Positions 17,098 to 25,697 of a stretch of DNA of 64,000 nucleotides are shown here, piece after piece. The stretch lies in assembly GCA_030827135.1 (NCBI GenBank), contig JAURFE010000001.1, forward strand, positions 876,368-940,367. The letters run 5' to 3'. The position numbers and the translations under genes are program-made. The stretch comes from Vicinamibacterales bacterium (GTDB lineage: Bacteria > Acidobacteriota > Vicinamibacteria > Vicinamibacterales > SCN-69-37). Numbering within the stretch: position 1 is the first letter of the stretch; each line of letters starts with the position of its first letter. Under the pieces are notes generated by a model. It was not told the DNA's origin, ran no database searches, and saw nothing but the letters and a program-made list of their open reading frames with translations.

Positions 17098-18570
17098 CTA
17101 CTTCGTACTGCGAATCGAATAGAGCCGGTGCTGGGTCCTGATGAGGAGCCGGTCGCCGACAATCGCGGGCGTGGCCATGGCAAAGTCGTCGAGGGCGTTG
17201 ACCCGCACGAGGCGGTACTCGTCGGCCGCCTCGATCACGAATGTGTCGCCTTCTTCGCTCATCACGAAGACGTGGCCGTTGTAGGCCCACGGTGAGGCCG
17301 TGAACGCGGACGCGCCTGGTGCCACGCGTGCCTGATAGGTGCGCTCACCGGTCCCGGCGTTGTGGCGCGCAAAGATGCCCTTGTCGTTGAGTACGTACAA
17401 CGCATTCCTGTAGATCACCGGCGTGGGCAGGTACGTACCGCCGGCACGCCGGTCGTACCACACCACGTGTGCGTTGTGTGTCTCCGCGTCCGGCGGCGTA
17501 ATATCACCGGACCCGCCGGCGCGGATCGCGGTAATCGGCTTGTTGTCGTCGGCGCCGCTGCCGGAGGTCACAAACAGCAGGTCATTCCACGCGAAGGGAC
17601 TCTGAATCGCGTAGCCGCCCATCCGATGCATGCGCCATAACTCGCGGCCATCCAGACTGTAGCTGATGGCAACACCTGGCCCGAGCGTGACCAGTTCCGT
17701 GCGCAGGCGGTGCTCCCAGACAAACGGCGTTGACCAGCCGGTCTTGCGCGCCGGCTGCACGGTGCGGGGTGTGCGCCAGAGCTCCTGGCCGGTCCGGGTA
17801 TCAAACGCGGCGACGAAGCTCTGCTCCTCGTTGTCGTTCAGGACGAACAGGCGATTCTTGTGCAGCGCCGCAGAGGCGCCGGTCCCCCAGTCACGCGTGG
17901 TGGCGTGGGACGTCAACGGCGTCACCCAGGACGGCTTCCCGTCGAAGTCGTACGCAAACAGACCGTAATCGGTCAGATACACATACACGCGCTCGCCGTC
18001 GGTCGTCGGCGTCTCGGACGCGAAGCTGTTCTTGCTGTGGCGTCCGCCGGCGGGGCGCCCCTTGTACATCTGGCGTTCCCACAGTTTGGTGCCGCTCTCG
18101 AGGTCGTAGCAGTACAGCATCAGACTGATGATGAGTTCGTCGGGCATCTCGCGATCACGCTCGTAGAGCTTCTTGTTGATCTCCGCCTGCGAGAGCCCCT
18201 GCTGCCGCAACTCGGCCATGTATTCGTTGCTGTAGTCGACGCCGAGCGAAGGTGGCTTCATCGGCGTGTCGCTCGTCGCGGCGGTGAGGAAGACACGGGA
18301 ACCCCAGACCACCGGTGACGACCAGCCGACCCCGGCCACGTCCGCGACCCACTCGACGTTCTCGGTCTTCGACCAGCTGAGCGGCAGCCTGGGATTGTCG
18401 GAGATTGGATTTGCGCCCGGTCCCCGGAATTGCGGCCACTGGGAATGACGGGCGGCATCCGCCGTCGGCGTCGACTGGGTGTTCGAGGAGGAGCTGAGCG
18501 GCGCCGCGCTGAGCGCCGCGAGTACCATCAGAAACGGGATGCGATGTCGCATGTGGGGCATCATATCCAC
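17098..18570 (-). CDS. Exported PQQ-like (BamB-type) beta-propeller protein
   Basis: 490 residues. A signal peptide (IPFLMVLAALSAAPLSSSS) is followed by WPQFRGPGANPISD, the usual opening of PQQ-like quinoprotein propellers of planctomycete/acidobacterial type. Blade motifs recur: GTKLWERQM, GQELWRTPRT, GRELWRMH, TPVIYRNALYVLNDKG. No Cys-Cys pair or catalytic Asp of true quinoprotein dehydrogenases is visible, so it is more likely a structural or scaffolding propeller than an alcohol dehydrogenase. ATGs at 18570 and 18552 both fit; the second starts right at the signal peptide. Transcribed from the same strand as the decayed regulator, with only 7 bp between them. Confidence 0.85.
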   Translation of the reverse strand: MDMMPHMRHRIPFLMVLAALSAAPLSSSSNTQSTPTADAARHSQWPQFRGPGANPISDNPRLPLSWSKTENVEWVADVAGVGWSSPVVWGSRVFLTAATSDTPMKPPSLGVDYSNEYMAELRQQGLSQAEINKKLYERDREMPDELIISLMLYCYDLESGTKLWERQMYKGRPAGGRHSKNSFASETPTTDGERVYVYLTDYGLFAYDFDGKPSWVTPLTSHATTRDWGTGASAALHKNRLFVLNDNEEQSFVAAFDTRTGQELWRTPRTVQPARKTGWSTPFVWEHRLRTELVTLGPGVAISYSLDGRELWRMHRMGGYAIQSPFAWNDLLFVTSGSGADDNKPITAIRAGGSGDITPPDAETHNAHVVWYDRRAGGTYLPTPVIYRNALYVLNDKGIFARHNAGTGERTYQARVAPGASAFTASPWAYNGHVFVMSEEGDTFVIEAADEYRLVRVNALDDFAMATPAIVGDRLLIRTQHRLYSIRSTK

Positions 18571-18577
18571 GATCGGG

Positions 18578-18874
18578 TCACACGTCGTCGACCGACAACA
18601 CCCCCTTGCGCACGGCGTAGCGGATCAGCTCGGACCGCGTGTGCATGTTGAGCTTCTCCATGACATTCGTCCGATGGGTCATGGCGGTCTTGAGGCTGAT
18701 CGACAGGTATTTCGAGATATCCCGGCTCGTCTTGCCCTCGGCGTCCTCGATCGAGCGGCCGGCCGTGACGAGATCGACGAGGCCGTCGGCGACCGAGGGG
18801 TGGAGGTAGCGCTGGCCGGCGTAGACGGTCCGGATGGCATCCTTCAGGTCCGAGGCCACGCTGCGCGAGAGCAT
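18578..18874 (-). pseudogene. Truncated NarL/FixJ-type response regulator remnant
   Basis: 98 residues from the ATG at 18874. The C-terminal part is a recognisable LuxR-type helix-turn-helix: EGKTSRDISKYLSISLKTAM, then HRTNVMEKLNMHTRSELIRY. It is preceded by the linker DLKDAIRTVYAGQRYLHP that normally joins receiver and output domains. The phospho-acceptor receiver domain is gone. The first HTH helix, normally LTxREREVLxLIA, is degraded to LVTAGRSIED. An upstream frame into the DUF885 tail encodes nothing receiver-like. It is most likely a decaying gene; a surviving stand-alone DNA-binding stub is possible but lacks the usual first helix. It lies between the DUF885 gene and the PQQ propeller gene. 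Confidence 0.65.
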
Positions 18875-18902
18875 GTACAGGGTGATTCTACGCCCGCGCA
18901 CG

Positions 18903-20657
18903 TCAGCGTCTGGCGTCGATCCAGGCGGTGACGTGCCGATCCAGCAGGTCAAGCGGCAGCGGGCCGTTGGCAAGGATCGCTTCGTGGAACGCCCGGATGT
19001 CGAACCGGTCCCCCAGTGCCGCCTCCGCCCTGGCGCGCAGGTCGAGGATCTTCAGGAGGCCGAACGTGTACGCCAGACCCTGCCCCGCTTCGGTGATGTG
19101 ACGGTCGGTCTCGGCCGTCGCCGGGCCACGCTGGAAGCCCGTGTTGTCCGCCATGTACGCGATGGCCCGTTCGCGCGACCACCCGAACGCGTGCACGCCG
19201 CTGTCCACGACCAACCGGACCGCCCGCCAGATTTCGTACGTCAGGCGACCAAAGTCACTGTAGGGATCTGTGTAGAACCCGACATCCCGACCGAGCCGTT
19301 CGGCATACAACCCCCAGCCTTCGGTAAAGACCGTGATGCCGAGTCCCTTGCGGAAGCTGCTCAGCGTCGTGCTCTCCTGCGTCCGCATGATCTGCAGATG
19401 GTGTCCGGGCGCGCCCTCGTGAAACGTGAGCGCCTCGACCACATACAACGGACGCGCGGCGAGGTCGGACGTATTGATGTTGACCCAGCCGGCACGGCTC
19501 CCGTCTGCCGCGCCGGAGTCGTAGTAGCCGGCAGACTGCCGGATGGCGATGTGCTCCGGCATGGCGCGCACGCCAAACGGCGTCCGCGGCAGATTCGAAA
19601 ACAATCGCGGCAGTTCCCCGTCCATCCGTTTCGCCGCCATCGCCACGGCCTGCAGATACGCCTCTTCGGTGGACACCCGGAACGTCGGATCCGTCTGCAG
19701 GAAGCGCATGAACTCGGCGAGTGTGCCCGCGAATCCCGCGCGCGCCTTCACCTGCTCCATCTCGGCGCGCAGCCGGGCGACCTCACGCAGGCCCGTGTCA
19801 TGCACCTCGCGCGGCGACAGCTCAAGCGTCGTATGCATGCGAATGCGGTGGCGATAAAACGCTTCACCATCCGGCATCGCCGACAACCCCATCGTCGTCG
19901 GCGCGCCAGGGATGTATTCGCGACGCAGGAATTCGAGGAAGTCCTGAAGCGCAGGCATCACCGACTCGCGCAGCGCGGCCGCGCCGTCGCGACGGATCCG
20001 CGCCGTGTCCTCTGCCGAAAACCTCTCGGGCACCTGCGTGAAGGGCCGATACAGCGGACTGGCGGTGATGTCGGAATGAATCTGCGCGGCGACCGGCGCG
20101 TCGTAGTCGTCGAGCACCTGCCGCGGCAACGCCCGACCCGCTGTCAACCCCGCGCGCATGGCGGCGATGCGCTGTGCCGTGTGCGCCCGGAACGACTGGA
20201 GGGACGCGATGTAGCTGTCATACGCCTCGACCGAGGTGAACGTAAAGCGATCCGGCAGCGCCGGCAGGCTGAAGTGGAATCCTTCGCGGCTGCCGACCGG
20301 CATCTCGAAACCCCGAAACCGCAGTTCGTTGATGCGGTCGCGCAGTTGCCGGCTGAGAATCTCGGCGTCCGTCTGCACGGCCGGCGGCAATGTGGCGCGG
20401 TCAATGGCCGCCAGTCGCGCCGCGAATCCCTCCAGCGCCCTCGCTTCGTTGTCATACCGCTCCGCGGAGACATCCTCCATCCGCCGCGCATACCGCGCCG
20501 GCGTGCCCTCGGGCGCCGCCAGCGTGACACTGCGGCCCCGAAACGCCTGCACATCCTGCAGCAGCCGCTCAAACGTGTCCTGCGGCGCACTCGCCGCGAC
20601 CGCCACGCCACAGGCCAGCACACACAAGACGACGGCGGTTCGGACAACGTGAGTCAT
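18903..20657 (-). CDS. DUF885 family exported peptidase-like protein (copy B)
   Basis: 584 residues. A signal peptide (VVLCVLACGVAVAASA) is followed by the all-helical DUF885 domain. The zinc-site signature TFHEGAPGHHLQIM lies at about 409-422, with the downstream EGWGLYAERLG supplying the acidic residue. It is clearly paralogous to copy A at 15.2 kb (shared motifs YGYY/AGYY, RERAxxYM, QALAY/GLAYTFG) but not close to it. Its predicted role is as a periplasmic metallopeptidase. It is the last intact gene of a minus-strand run that begins with TldE (24.86 kb), with 9 bp between it and the M29-like gene upstream, so it is probably part of the same peptidase operon. Confidence 0.85.
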   Translation of the reverse strand: MTHVVRTAVVLCVLACGVAVAASAPQDTFERLLQDVQAFRGRSVTLAAPEGTPARYARRMEDVSAERYDNEARALEGFAARLAAIDRATLPPAVQTDAEILSRQLRDRINELRFRGFEMPVGSREGFHFSLPALPDRFTFTSVEAYDSYIASLQSFRAHTAQRIAAMRAGLTAGRALPRQVLDDYDAPVAAQIHSDITASPLYRPFTQVPERFSAEDTARIRRDGAAALRESVMPALQDFLEFLRREYIPGAPTTMGLSAMPDGEAFYRHRIRMHTTLELSPREVHDTGLREVARLRAEMEQVKARAGFAGTLAEFMRFLQTDPTFRVSTEEAYLQAVAMAAKRMDGELPRLFSNLPRTPFGVRAMPEHIAIRQSAGYYDSGAADGSRAGWVNINTSDLAARPLYVVEALTFHEGAPGHHLQIMRTQESTTLSSFRKGLGITVFTEGWGLYAERLGRDVGFYTDPYSDFGRLTYEIWRAVRLVVDSGVHAFGWSRERAIAYMADNTGFQRGPATAETDRHITEAGQGLAYTFGLLKILDLRARAEAALGDRFDIRAFHEAILANGPLPLDLLDRHVTAWIDARR

Positions 20658-20666
20658 TGGCGCATT

Positions 20667-21830
20667 CTAGGCGAACAGCCCCGGCACGTAATCATTGGCC
20701 TCGATAATCGTCCGGCGGTCGCCACCGGCAAAGACCAACTCGGCGCGAGCCACCGATACCAGGGGCTGACAGGCCGGCACATAGATGCGATCGATGTGCA
20801 CGACGGCGTCGTGCGAGGAAAAGGCACCGGGCCCCACCTGGCCGCCGAAGTGGTCGCTGCGGCCGAACGCGATGTGCAGGCCGAGTTTCTCGTCCAGCAA
20901 GCCTGTGCCAATGGGTGTGACGCCGAACGCGGCGAGCACACCGAGGCCCAACTCGGCGATGTTGCCGTAGGCCGGCTCCGCCCGAAGGCACTCGGCCTCG
21001 GCCGCGGCCTGCGGGCCACCCGGCACCACGGCCACCGCGCGGTTACCGACGACCGTGTATCTCACCACCTCGCCGTGAAACTCGACCGGAAGCACTCCGG
21101 CCGTGCGACTGGGGTCGCCGGCCCGCTCGCCCTCGTAGGGCACGATATAGGCCTCGCCGGAGGGCAAGTTGCCCGCCGTGCCGGGCTCGGGCAGCAGACC
21201 GCCCGATGCATGGCCCGTACGGTGCCGCAGGTCGAGGTGCAGAAAAGCCTCACCGTCGGGCGTGGTGAACAGCAGGTCCGCGCCCTCGGCACTGGTCAGC
21301 AGCGCCGCAAGCGCCACCACGCGCCGATTGATCTCGGTGTAGTCGAGTCTCAGCGCCGGAATCATCTCCGCCCGGAACCCCGGCATGGTCGCCGCCCGGA
21401 TGGCGAACGTGCGCGCGGCGACTTTCAGCGGCGCAGTGGCCGAGAACTGCGTGGGTGCGAACAGAATGGAATGGCGCGTGAAGACCTCGGCCCAGGGCAC
21501 CCGCGGCACCGCCTCAAGCGCCTCGGCGGTCTCGGGCAGTGGGCCTCCCTCGTGAATCCAGGCGCCGTCGGCCGGAAGCTCTCCGTTGTTGGTGTGGGCG
21601 TTTCGATACAGGAGCAACCGCGTCGGTAACCTGAGCGTGGTCTGTGCGGCGGCCAGGCGCGTGACCCATTCGGCCGCCATCACCCGGCGAGCCCGCCACG
21701 CCGGCTGGTCCGGCGCGACGGCGTCGGGCAGGTCAATCAGCATCCCGATGCCGGTGTCATCGGGCCGGGGCACAAACACGCGGCGGACGAGGGCGACGAG
21801 ATCTGCCGAAGCGAAAGCGTCGGCCTCCAT
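20667..21830 (-). CDS. M29-type aminopeptidase-like protein
   Basis: 387 residues from the ATG at 21830 (MEADAFASAD); the frame upstream is open only because it runs antisense through TldD. The C-terminal half carries the aminopeptidase T/M29 pattern: GTAGNLPSGEAYIVPYEGE near 225, AELGLGVLAAFGVTP near 295, and EKLGLHIAFGRSDHFGG followed by SSHDAVVHIDRIYVP near 325-355. These contain the Glu/His/Asp residues that bind the dinuclear metal centre in M29 enzymes. There is no signal peptide, so it is cytosolic. It sits 16 bp after the stop of TldD and 9 bp before copy B of DUF885, suggesting a shared peptide-breakdown operon. Confidence 0.65.
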   Translation of the reverse strand: MEADAFASADLVALVRRVFVPRPDDTGIGMLIDLPDAVAPDQPAWRARRVMAAEWVTRLAAAQTTLRLPTRLLLYRNAHTNNGELPADGAWIHEGGPLPETAEALEAVPRVPWAEVFTRHSILFAPTQFSATAPLKVAARTFAIRAATMPGFRAEMIPALRLDYTEINRRVVALAALLTSAEGADLLFTTPDGEAFLHLDLRHRTGHASGGLLPEPGTAGNLPSGEAYIVPYEGERAGDPSRTAGVLPVEFHGEVVRYTVVGNRAVAVVPGGPQAAAEAECLRAEPAYGNIAELGLGVLAAFGVTPIGTGLLDEKLGLHIAFGRSDHFGGQVGPGAFSSHDAVVHIDRIYVPACQPLVSVARAELVFAGGDRRTIIEANDYVPGLFA

Positions 21831-21846
21831 TACGTGACGGGCTCCG

Positions 21847-23538
21847 TCACTGGAAGGCGGCGCCCACCATGATGCGCCGCACGCGCAACCACGGCGACCC
21901 GTGTGACACGGCCTGGCCCTGTGTGGGCTGGCCCTTGGCATCACCACCCACACCGAACTGCTGCCACGAGGCCTCGCCGGACACGGCATCGAGATTCGCG
22001 AAGAAGTCGGTCGTGATGGCGTTGTAGGTGACGTTGGTGACCGCGCGCGTCTTCTTGCCGTTCTTGATTTCCCAGAACGCCTGCCCACCAAACTGGCCGT
22101 TGTAGCGCTGCTGGTCGATCGAGAAGCTGCCGGATCCGTCGATGAGCACACCGTCCTTGGTGTCGGCGATCATCTCTTCCGGCGTGGGCGATCCCGCCGG
22201 CCCCGCGTCAATGTGCACGTTCGGCATCCGGAGGAACGGATAGTCCCGCCATGAGCTCGCCTGCGTGCACCCGCGGCTCTCCTTGTCGCCGATGTAGTGC
22301 GCGGTCTCACGATTGCTTGAGACACCGACCAGGATGCCGTCGCGGATCATCGGGAACACCGACGTCTTCACCCCGTCATCGTCATATCCCACCGTCGCAC
22401 GACCGCCGGGTTTGACCTTGTCCCCCGTGACGTTGAGCAGCCGCGATCCGTACTTCAGCCTGCCGATGTCCGGCACCTTCACGAAACTGGTGCCGGCATA
22501 GTTGGCCTCGTAGCCCACGATGCGATCGAGCTCTGTCGCGTGGGCGATGATTTCGTGAATCGTGAGCGCCATGTGCGACGGCGTCAGGATCAGGTCGCGG
22601 GTACCCGGCGTGATCGGGGTGGCGGCGGCGAGTTCGTGGGCCTCCTCCACCACCTGGTCGACGCTGCCCCGCATCCGCTGCGCTTCGACGAGTTCCCAGC
22701 CTCCCATGCCGCCGGGGATGCCCAGTGAGCGGGTCGCCGTGACGTCGCCCCGCCGGCTCGTCACGGAGAAGTTCGCCGACGTGCTGAGCAGGTCCTGCTC
22801 AATGTAGGACCCTTCCGACGTCGCGAGGTACTTCCACTCCGTATTAAACGCCGCCGACGCGTCGGCAGCCACGACGCCGCTGCTCTTCATGGCGAGATCC
22901 ACGACCGACTGCAGAGCCGACTGTTTGTCGGCCTGCGACATGGTGAGCGGATCCATCGATGTCTCCGTGCGCCAGTACACCTGGTACGCCGGCACCGGTG
23001 CGAGCCGCACGTCGAACTTCTTGGCGATCGCCGAGGCGCGCGCAACGTCGATGGCGAGCCTGGCAATCCGTCGAATCTCGTCTTCGGTGACGATTGGGCT
23101 GCTCGCAAAGCCCCACACGCCGCCGTGAATCACGCGCACGCCGAACCCGGCCGCGCGCGGTGTCCCGTCCGGATCATTGGGCGGCCCAGCCTGACCGCCA
23201 CCGCCCCGCCCGCCAAATCCGCCGCCGAATCCCCCGCCGCCCCCGCGGCCGCCCCCACCGCCCACCCCGCCACGCCCACCGCGACCGACGCCGGCCCCCG
23301 GGGCGCCGGCCGTGGCCGCCACGCCTGGCATCGCCAACGTGCGCGTGAACCGGATGTCGTAATACGAGCAGCCCGCCTTGCGGCACTCATCAAGCGCGAT
23401 GTCGGAGAGGCCCTTGAAGCGGGACTGCATCGCGCGCCCCGGCGACTGCGCGAGCAGCTCGCCGATGAGGTCGCTCGAAGCGAGAACGAGACCAGAAGCC
23501 GCGGCGGCCTTGATGAACGTGCGTCGTGAAGTAGCCAT
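21847..23538 (-). CDS. tldD: TldD family metallopeptidase with Tat signal and Gly-rich insert
   Basis: 563 residues. The N-terminus has a twin-arginine leader (SRRTFIKAAAASGLVLAS). The TldD zinc motif HEIIAH is at about 327 (LTIHEIIAHATELD), and the family segment GCTQASSWRDYPFLRMPN is near 425. Between residues 80 and 108 there is an almost pure glycine/arginine insert (VGRGGRGGVGGGG and similar), absent from ordinary TldD. TldD with TldE forms a heterodimer that degrades unfolded peptides, as in microcin and leader-peptide processing. Here, Tat export would place this TldD outside the cytoplasm, which is unusual. TldE lies 21 bp upstream in the same operon but has no signal peptide; it could be carried out as a complex with TldD. 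Confidence 0.9.
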   Translation of the reverse strand: MATSRRTFIKAAAASGLVLASSDLIGELLAQSPGRAMQSRFKGLSDIALDECRKAGCSYYDIRFTRTLAMPGVAATAGAPGAGVGRGGRGGVGGGGGRGGGGGFGGGFGGRGGGGQAGPPNDPDGTPRAAGFGVRVIHGGVWGFASSPIVTEDEIRRIARLAIDVARASAIAKKFDVRLAPVPAYQVYWRTETSMDPLTMSQADKQSALQSVVDLAMKSSGVVAADASAAFNTEWKYLATSEGSYIEQDLLSTSANFSVTSRRGDVTATRSLGIPGGMGGWELVEAQRMRGSVDQVVEEAHELAAATPITPGTRDLILTPSHMALTIHEIIAHATELDRIVGYEANYAGTSFVKVPDIGRLKYGSRLLNVTGDKVKPGGRATVGYDDDGVKTSVFPMIRDGILVGVSSNRETAHYIGDKESRGCTQASSWRDYPFLRMPNVHIDAGPAGSPTPEEMIADTKDGVLIDGSGSFSIDQQRYNGQFGGQAFWEIKNGKKTRAVTNVTYNAITTDFFANLDAVSGEASWQQFGVGGDAKGQPTQGQAVSHGSPWLRVRRIMVGAAFQ

Positions 23539-23559
23539 ATGTCTCTGCTTTCCTGTGCC

Positions 23560-24861
23560 TTACACCGCGGGCGAAAGGGACGTCATGTAGAAGTCTTCCA
23601 TCCGCACCGGAGGCACCAGCGCCGATCCGCTGCCGTCGTAGGACTCGCCCAGGTGCATCGGCACCGGTTTCCCGACGAGCGAGATGTTGTTGTAGCCGAC
23701 CAGCGGCGACATGTTCCAGCGGAAATTCTGCACGGGCATCGTGATCTCGCCGTTTTCGATCAGGAACAATCCGTCGCGCGTCATCCCGGTGTTGAGCAGA
23801 ATCGATCCGTCGACGTTGCGGATGTACCAGAGGAACGTGACGAGCAGACCGCGGCGCGTCTGCTTGATCATGTCAGCCACCTCGAGATTGGTGCCGTCCA
23901 TGACCAGGCTCATGTTCAGGTTTGCGGGCGGCGCGTCCGGACCGCCCGCCAGATTGCGCAGCACACCCTTCTCAAGCCAGGTCACGGGCTTCGCCGGCGT
24001 GTTGTTCGGCAGCATCGTCGTCTGCCGCAGCGTCTGATTGCCGATGTCGCTGCGCAGCGTCACGAGATCGCTGAAGATCTTGTCGCCCGGCTTTTTGTCC
24101 TTCATGAACGCCAGGTTGCCACCCGCGTTGAAGACACCCGTCACCAGCGAGAGGAACCGCGCGTGCGCGCGCGGTTCAAGAATCACGGTGTACCGCCCGG
24201 GCTCGAGGGCTTTGGCATTGCGGCTGCGCAACGCCTTCTGCGACGCCACTTCCGTGAGCGCCACCGGATCGATCACGCCGGGGTCCTTGATGCCCGTCGT
24301 GCCCGCCCAGCCTGACCCGCTGCCGTCCGGCATGCGGCACGTCAGCGTGAACGCCGTCTCGGCGTACCGGTAATACGCGAACAGTCCCCTGGTGTTTGCC
24401 GTGCAATTGGTCTGGTCCGTCTTGGGGATGTACCCCGAGCCGAGCACGCCGTGTTTTTCCGAGACCTCCACGCTGGCCTTGACCATCATCGCGCGCTCGC
24501 GCGGTCCGAAATTGACGCCGCTCGGCAACGCGGCATCGATCGGAATGTACTCCTGCGCGCCCAGCCACTCCGGCAGCGCCGCGTTCTCAGCCGCGCCTTT
24601 GGCCTCGGCGATGGCCTCCGTCACCGCCTCCTTCAATCCGGCGTCACTGAAGTCACGGGTGGTCGCCCCACCCTGGCGGCCACCGGACCGCACGGTGATC
24701 GACAATTGACGGTCGTACTGAATCAGGTTGGTTGTGATCGTCGAGTTGGCCCACCGTGTGCCGGACCGCTCCGAGCCGGAGAGGTCCACCTCCACCTCGT
24801 GGCCCGTCGCCATATTGAAGATCTTGTCGGTGATGGCCTTGACGTCGTCGCGTGAATACAT
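23560..24861 (-). CDS. tldE: TldE/PmbA family protein, partner of TldD
   Basis: 433 residues from the ATG at 24861 (MYSRDDVKAITDKIF). It shows the PmbA/TldE pattern: RWANSTITTNLIQYDRQL near 30, GGRQGGATTRDFSDAGLKEAV, and the C-terminal half with GLFLIENGEITMPVQNFRWN. It lacks the HExxxH motif, as expected, because TldE is the non-catalytic half of the heterodimer. TldD follows after 21 bp. It is the first gene of a four-gene run (tldE, tldD, M29-like, DUF885) devoted to peptide breakdown or processing. The divergent PlsC gene starts 101 bp away, so the promoter lies in 24862-24962. Confidence 0.9.
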   Translation of the reverse strand: MYSRDDVKAITDKIFNMATGHEVEVDLSGSERSGTRWANSTITTNLIQYDRQLSITVRSGGRQGGATTRDFSDAGLKEAVTEAIAEAKGAAENAALPEWLGAQEYIPIDAALPSGVNFGPRERAMMVKASVEVSEKHGVLGSGYIPKTDQTNCTANTRGLFAYYRYAETAFTLTCRMPDGSGSGWAGTTGIKDPGVIDPVALTEVASQKALRSRNAKALEPGRYTVILEPRAHARFLSLVTGVFNAGGNLAFMKDKKPGDKIFSDLVTLRSDIGNQTLRQTTMLPNNTPAKPVTWLEKGVLRNLAGGPDAPPANLNMSLVMDGTNLEVADMIKQTRRGLLVTFLWYIRNVDGSILLNTGMTRDGLFLIENGEITMPVQNFRWNMSPLVGYNNISLVGKPVPMHLGESYDGSGSALVPPVRMEDFYMTSLSPAV

Positions 24862-24962
24862 GGTGCGAAGCGTAGGAGCGCTCGCTGGCGCTGTCAAGCG
24901 GACGCGGAGGGACACGGGCTCCGATTGCGTGTCGTAGCGCGCGGCGATTACGATCAGGGGGC

Positions 24963-25676
24963 ATGGCATTCCCGCGCTGGACACGGTCACCGGTGTCGCG
25001 CCTCGTGCGGCGGGTCACGTTGCCCACGGTGCTGCTGCCGTTCACGCGCCTGTTCATGCAGCTGGAGGTGCATGGGCTCGAACACGTCACGGCCGTGCGC
25101 CGGCCGGTCATGTACGCGGCCAATCATCAGAGCCACATGGACACGCCGGCGATCTATGCCGCGTTGCCGCCGCACCTGCGGTACCGGATCGCGCCGGCGA
25201 TGGCCAAGGAATTCTTCGCGCCCCACTTCGGCCTGGCGCCGGGATCCCTCCGCGATCGATGGATCAGTGGGCTCGCGTTCCATCTGGCGTGCCAGTGTTT
25301 CAACGCGTTCCCACTCCCGCAGCGCGAATCCCCACGAGCCGCCTTCCGCTACATGCGGGAGCTGGTCGATGACGGCCACGACATCCTCATCTACCCCGAG
25401 GGCCAGCGCACCGATGACGGCCGCATGGTGCCGTTCAAGCGCGGCGTCGGCACCCTCGCCATTCACCTCGGCCTGCCGATTGTGCCGGTCCGCCTCGAAG
25501 GCCTGGAGTGGGTCTATCCCAAGAAGGTCCCGTTCCCGGTCCGCGGCCCCGTCCGCGTCACCTTCGGCCCGGCCATCCACCCAGGGACGGACGACGCAAC
25601 GACCCTGACGACGAGGGTGGAGACGGCGGTCCATGCCCTGGGGTCATCAAAGCCGCCGAAATTCAGGCGACCGTAA
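24963..25676 (+). CDS. 1-acyl-sn-glycerol-3-phosphate acyltransferase family (PlsC-like)
   Basis: 237 residues. The acyltransferase motifs are in order: block I NHQSHMD (about 54-60, the HX4D catalytic pair), block III YPEGQRTDDG near 145, and block IV GLPIVPVRLEG near 168. It transfers an acyl group to lysophosphatidate or a similar acceptor at the inner membrane; the family also includes enzymes with other acceptors. There is no long TM helix, only a hydrophobic N-terminal patch (LPTVLLPFTRLF). The GGDEF gene follows 21 bp later on the same strand and may be co-transcribed, though the two have no obvious shared role. Confidence 0.85.
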   Translation: MAFPRWTRSPVSRLVRRVTLPTVLLPFTRLFMQLEVHGLEHVTAVRRPVMYAANHQSHMDTPAIYAALPPHLRYRIAPAMAKEFFAPHFGLAPGSLRDRWISGLAFHLACQCFNAFPLPQRESPRAAFRYMRELVDDGHDILIYPEGQRTDDGRMVPFKRGVGTLAIHLGLPIVPVRLEGLEWVYPKKVPFPVRGPVRVTFGPAIHPGTDDATTLTTRVETAVHALGSSKPPKFRRP

Positions 25677-25697
25677 AGGCGCTACACTCCACTGCAC

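Noticed and set aside
17098-18570. PQQ-dependent alcohol dehydrogenase
   Set aside because: The vicinal Cys pair and catalytic Asp region of quinoprotein dehydrogenases were not seen. The opening motif matches non-enzymatic PQQ-like propellers.
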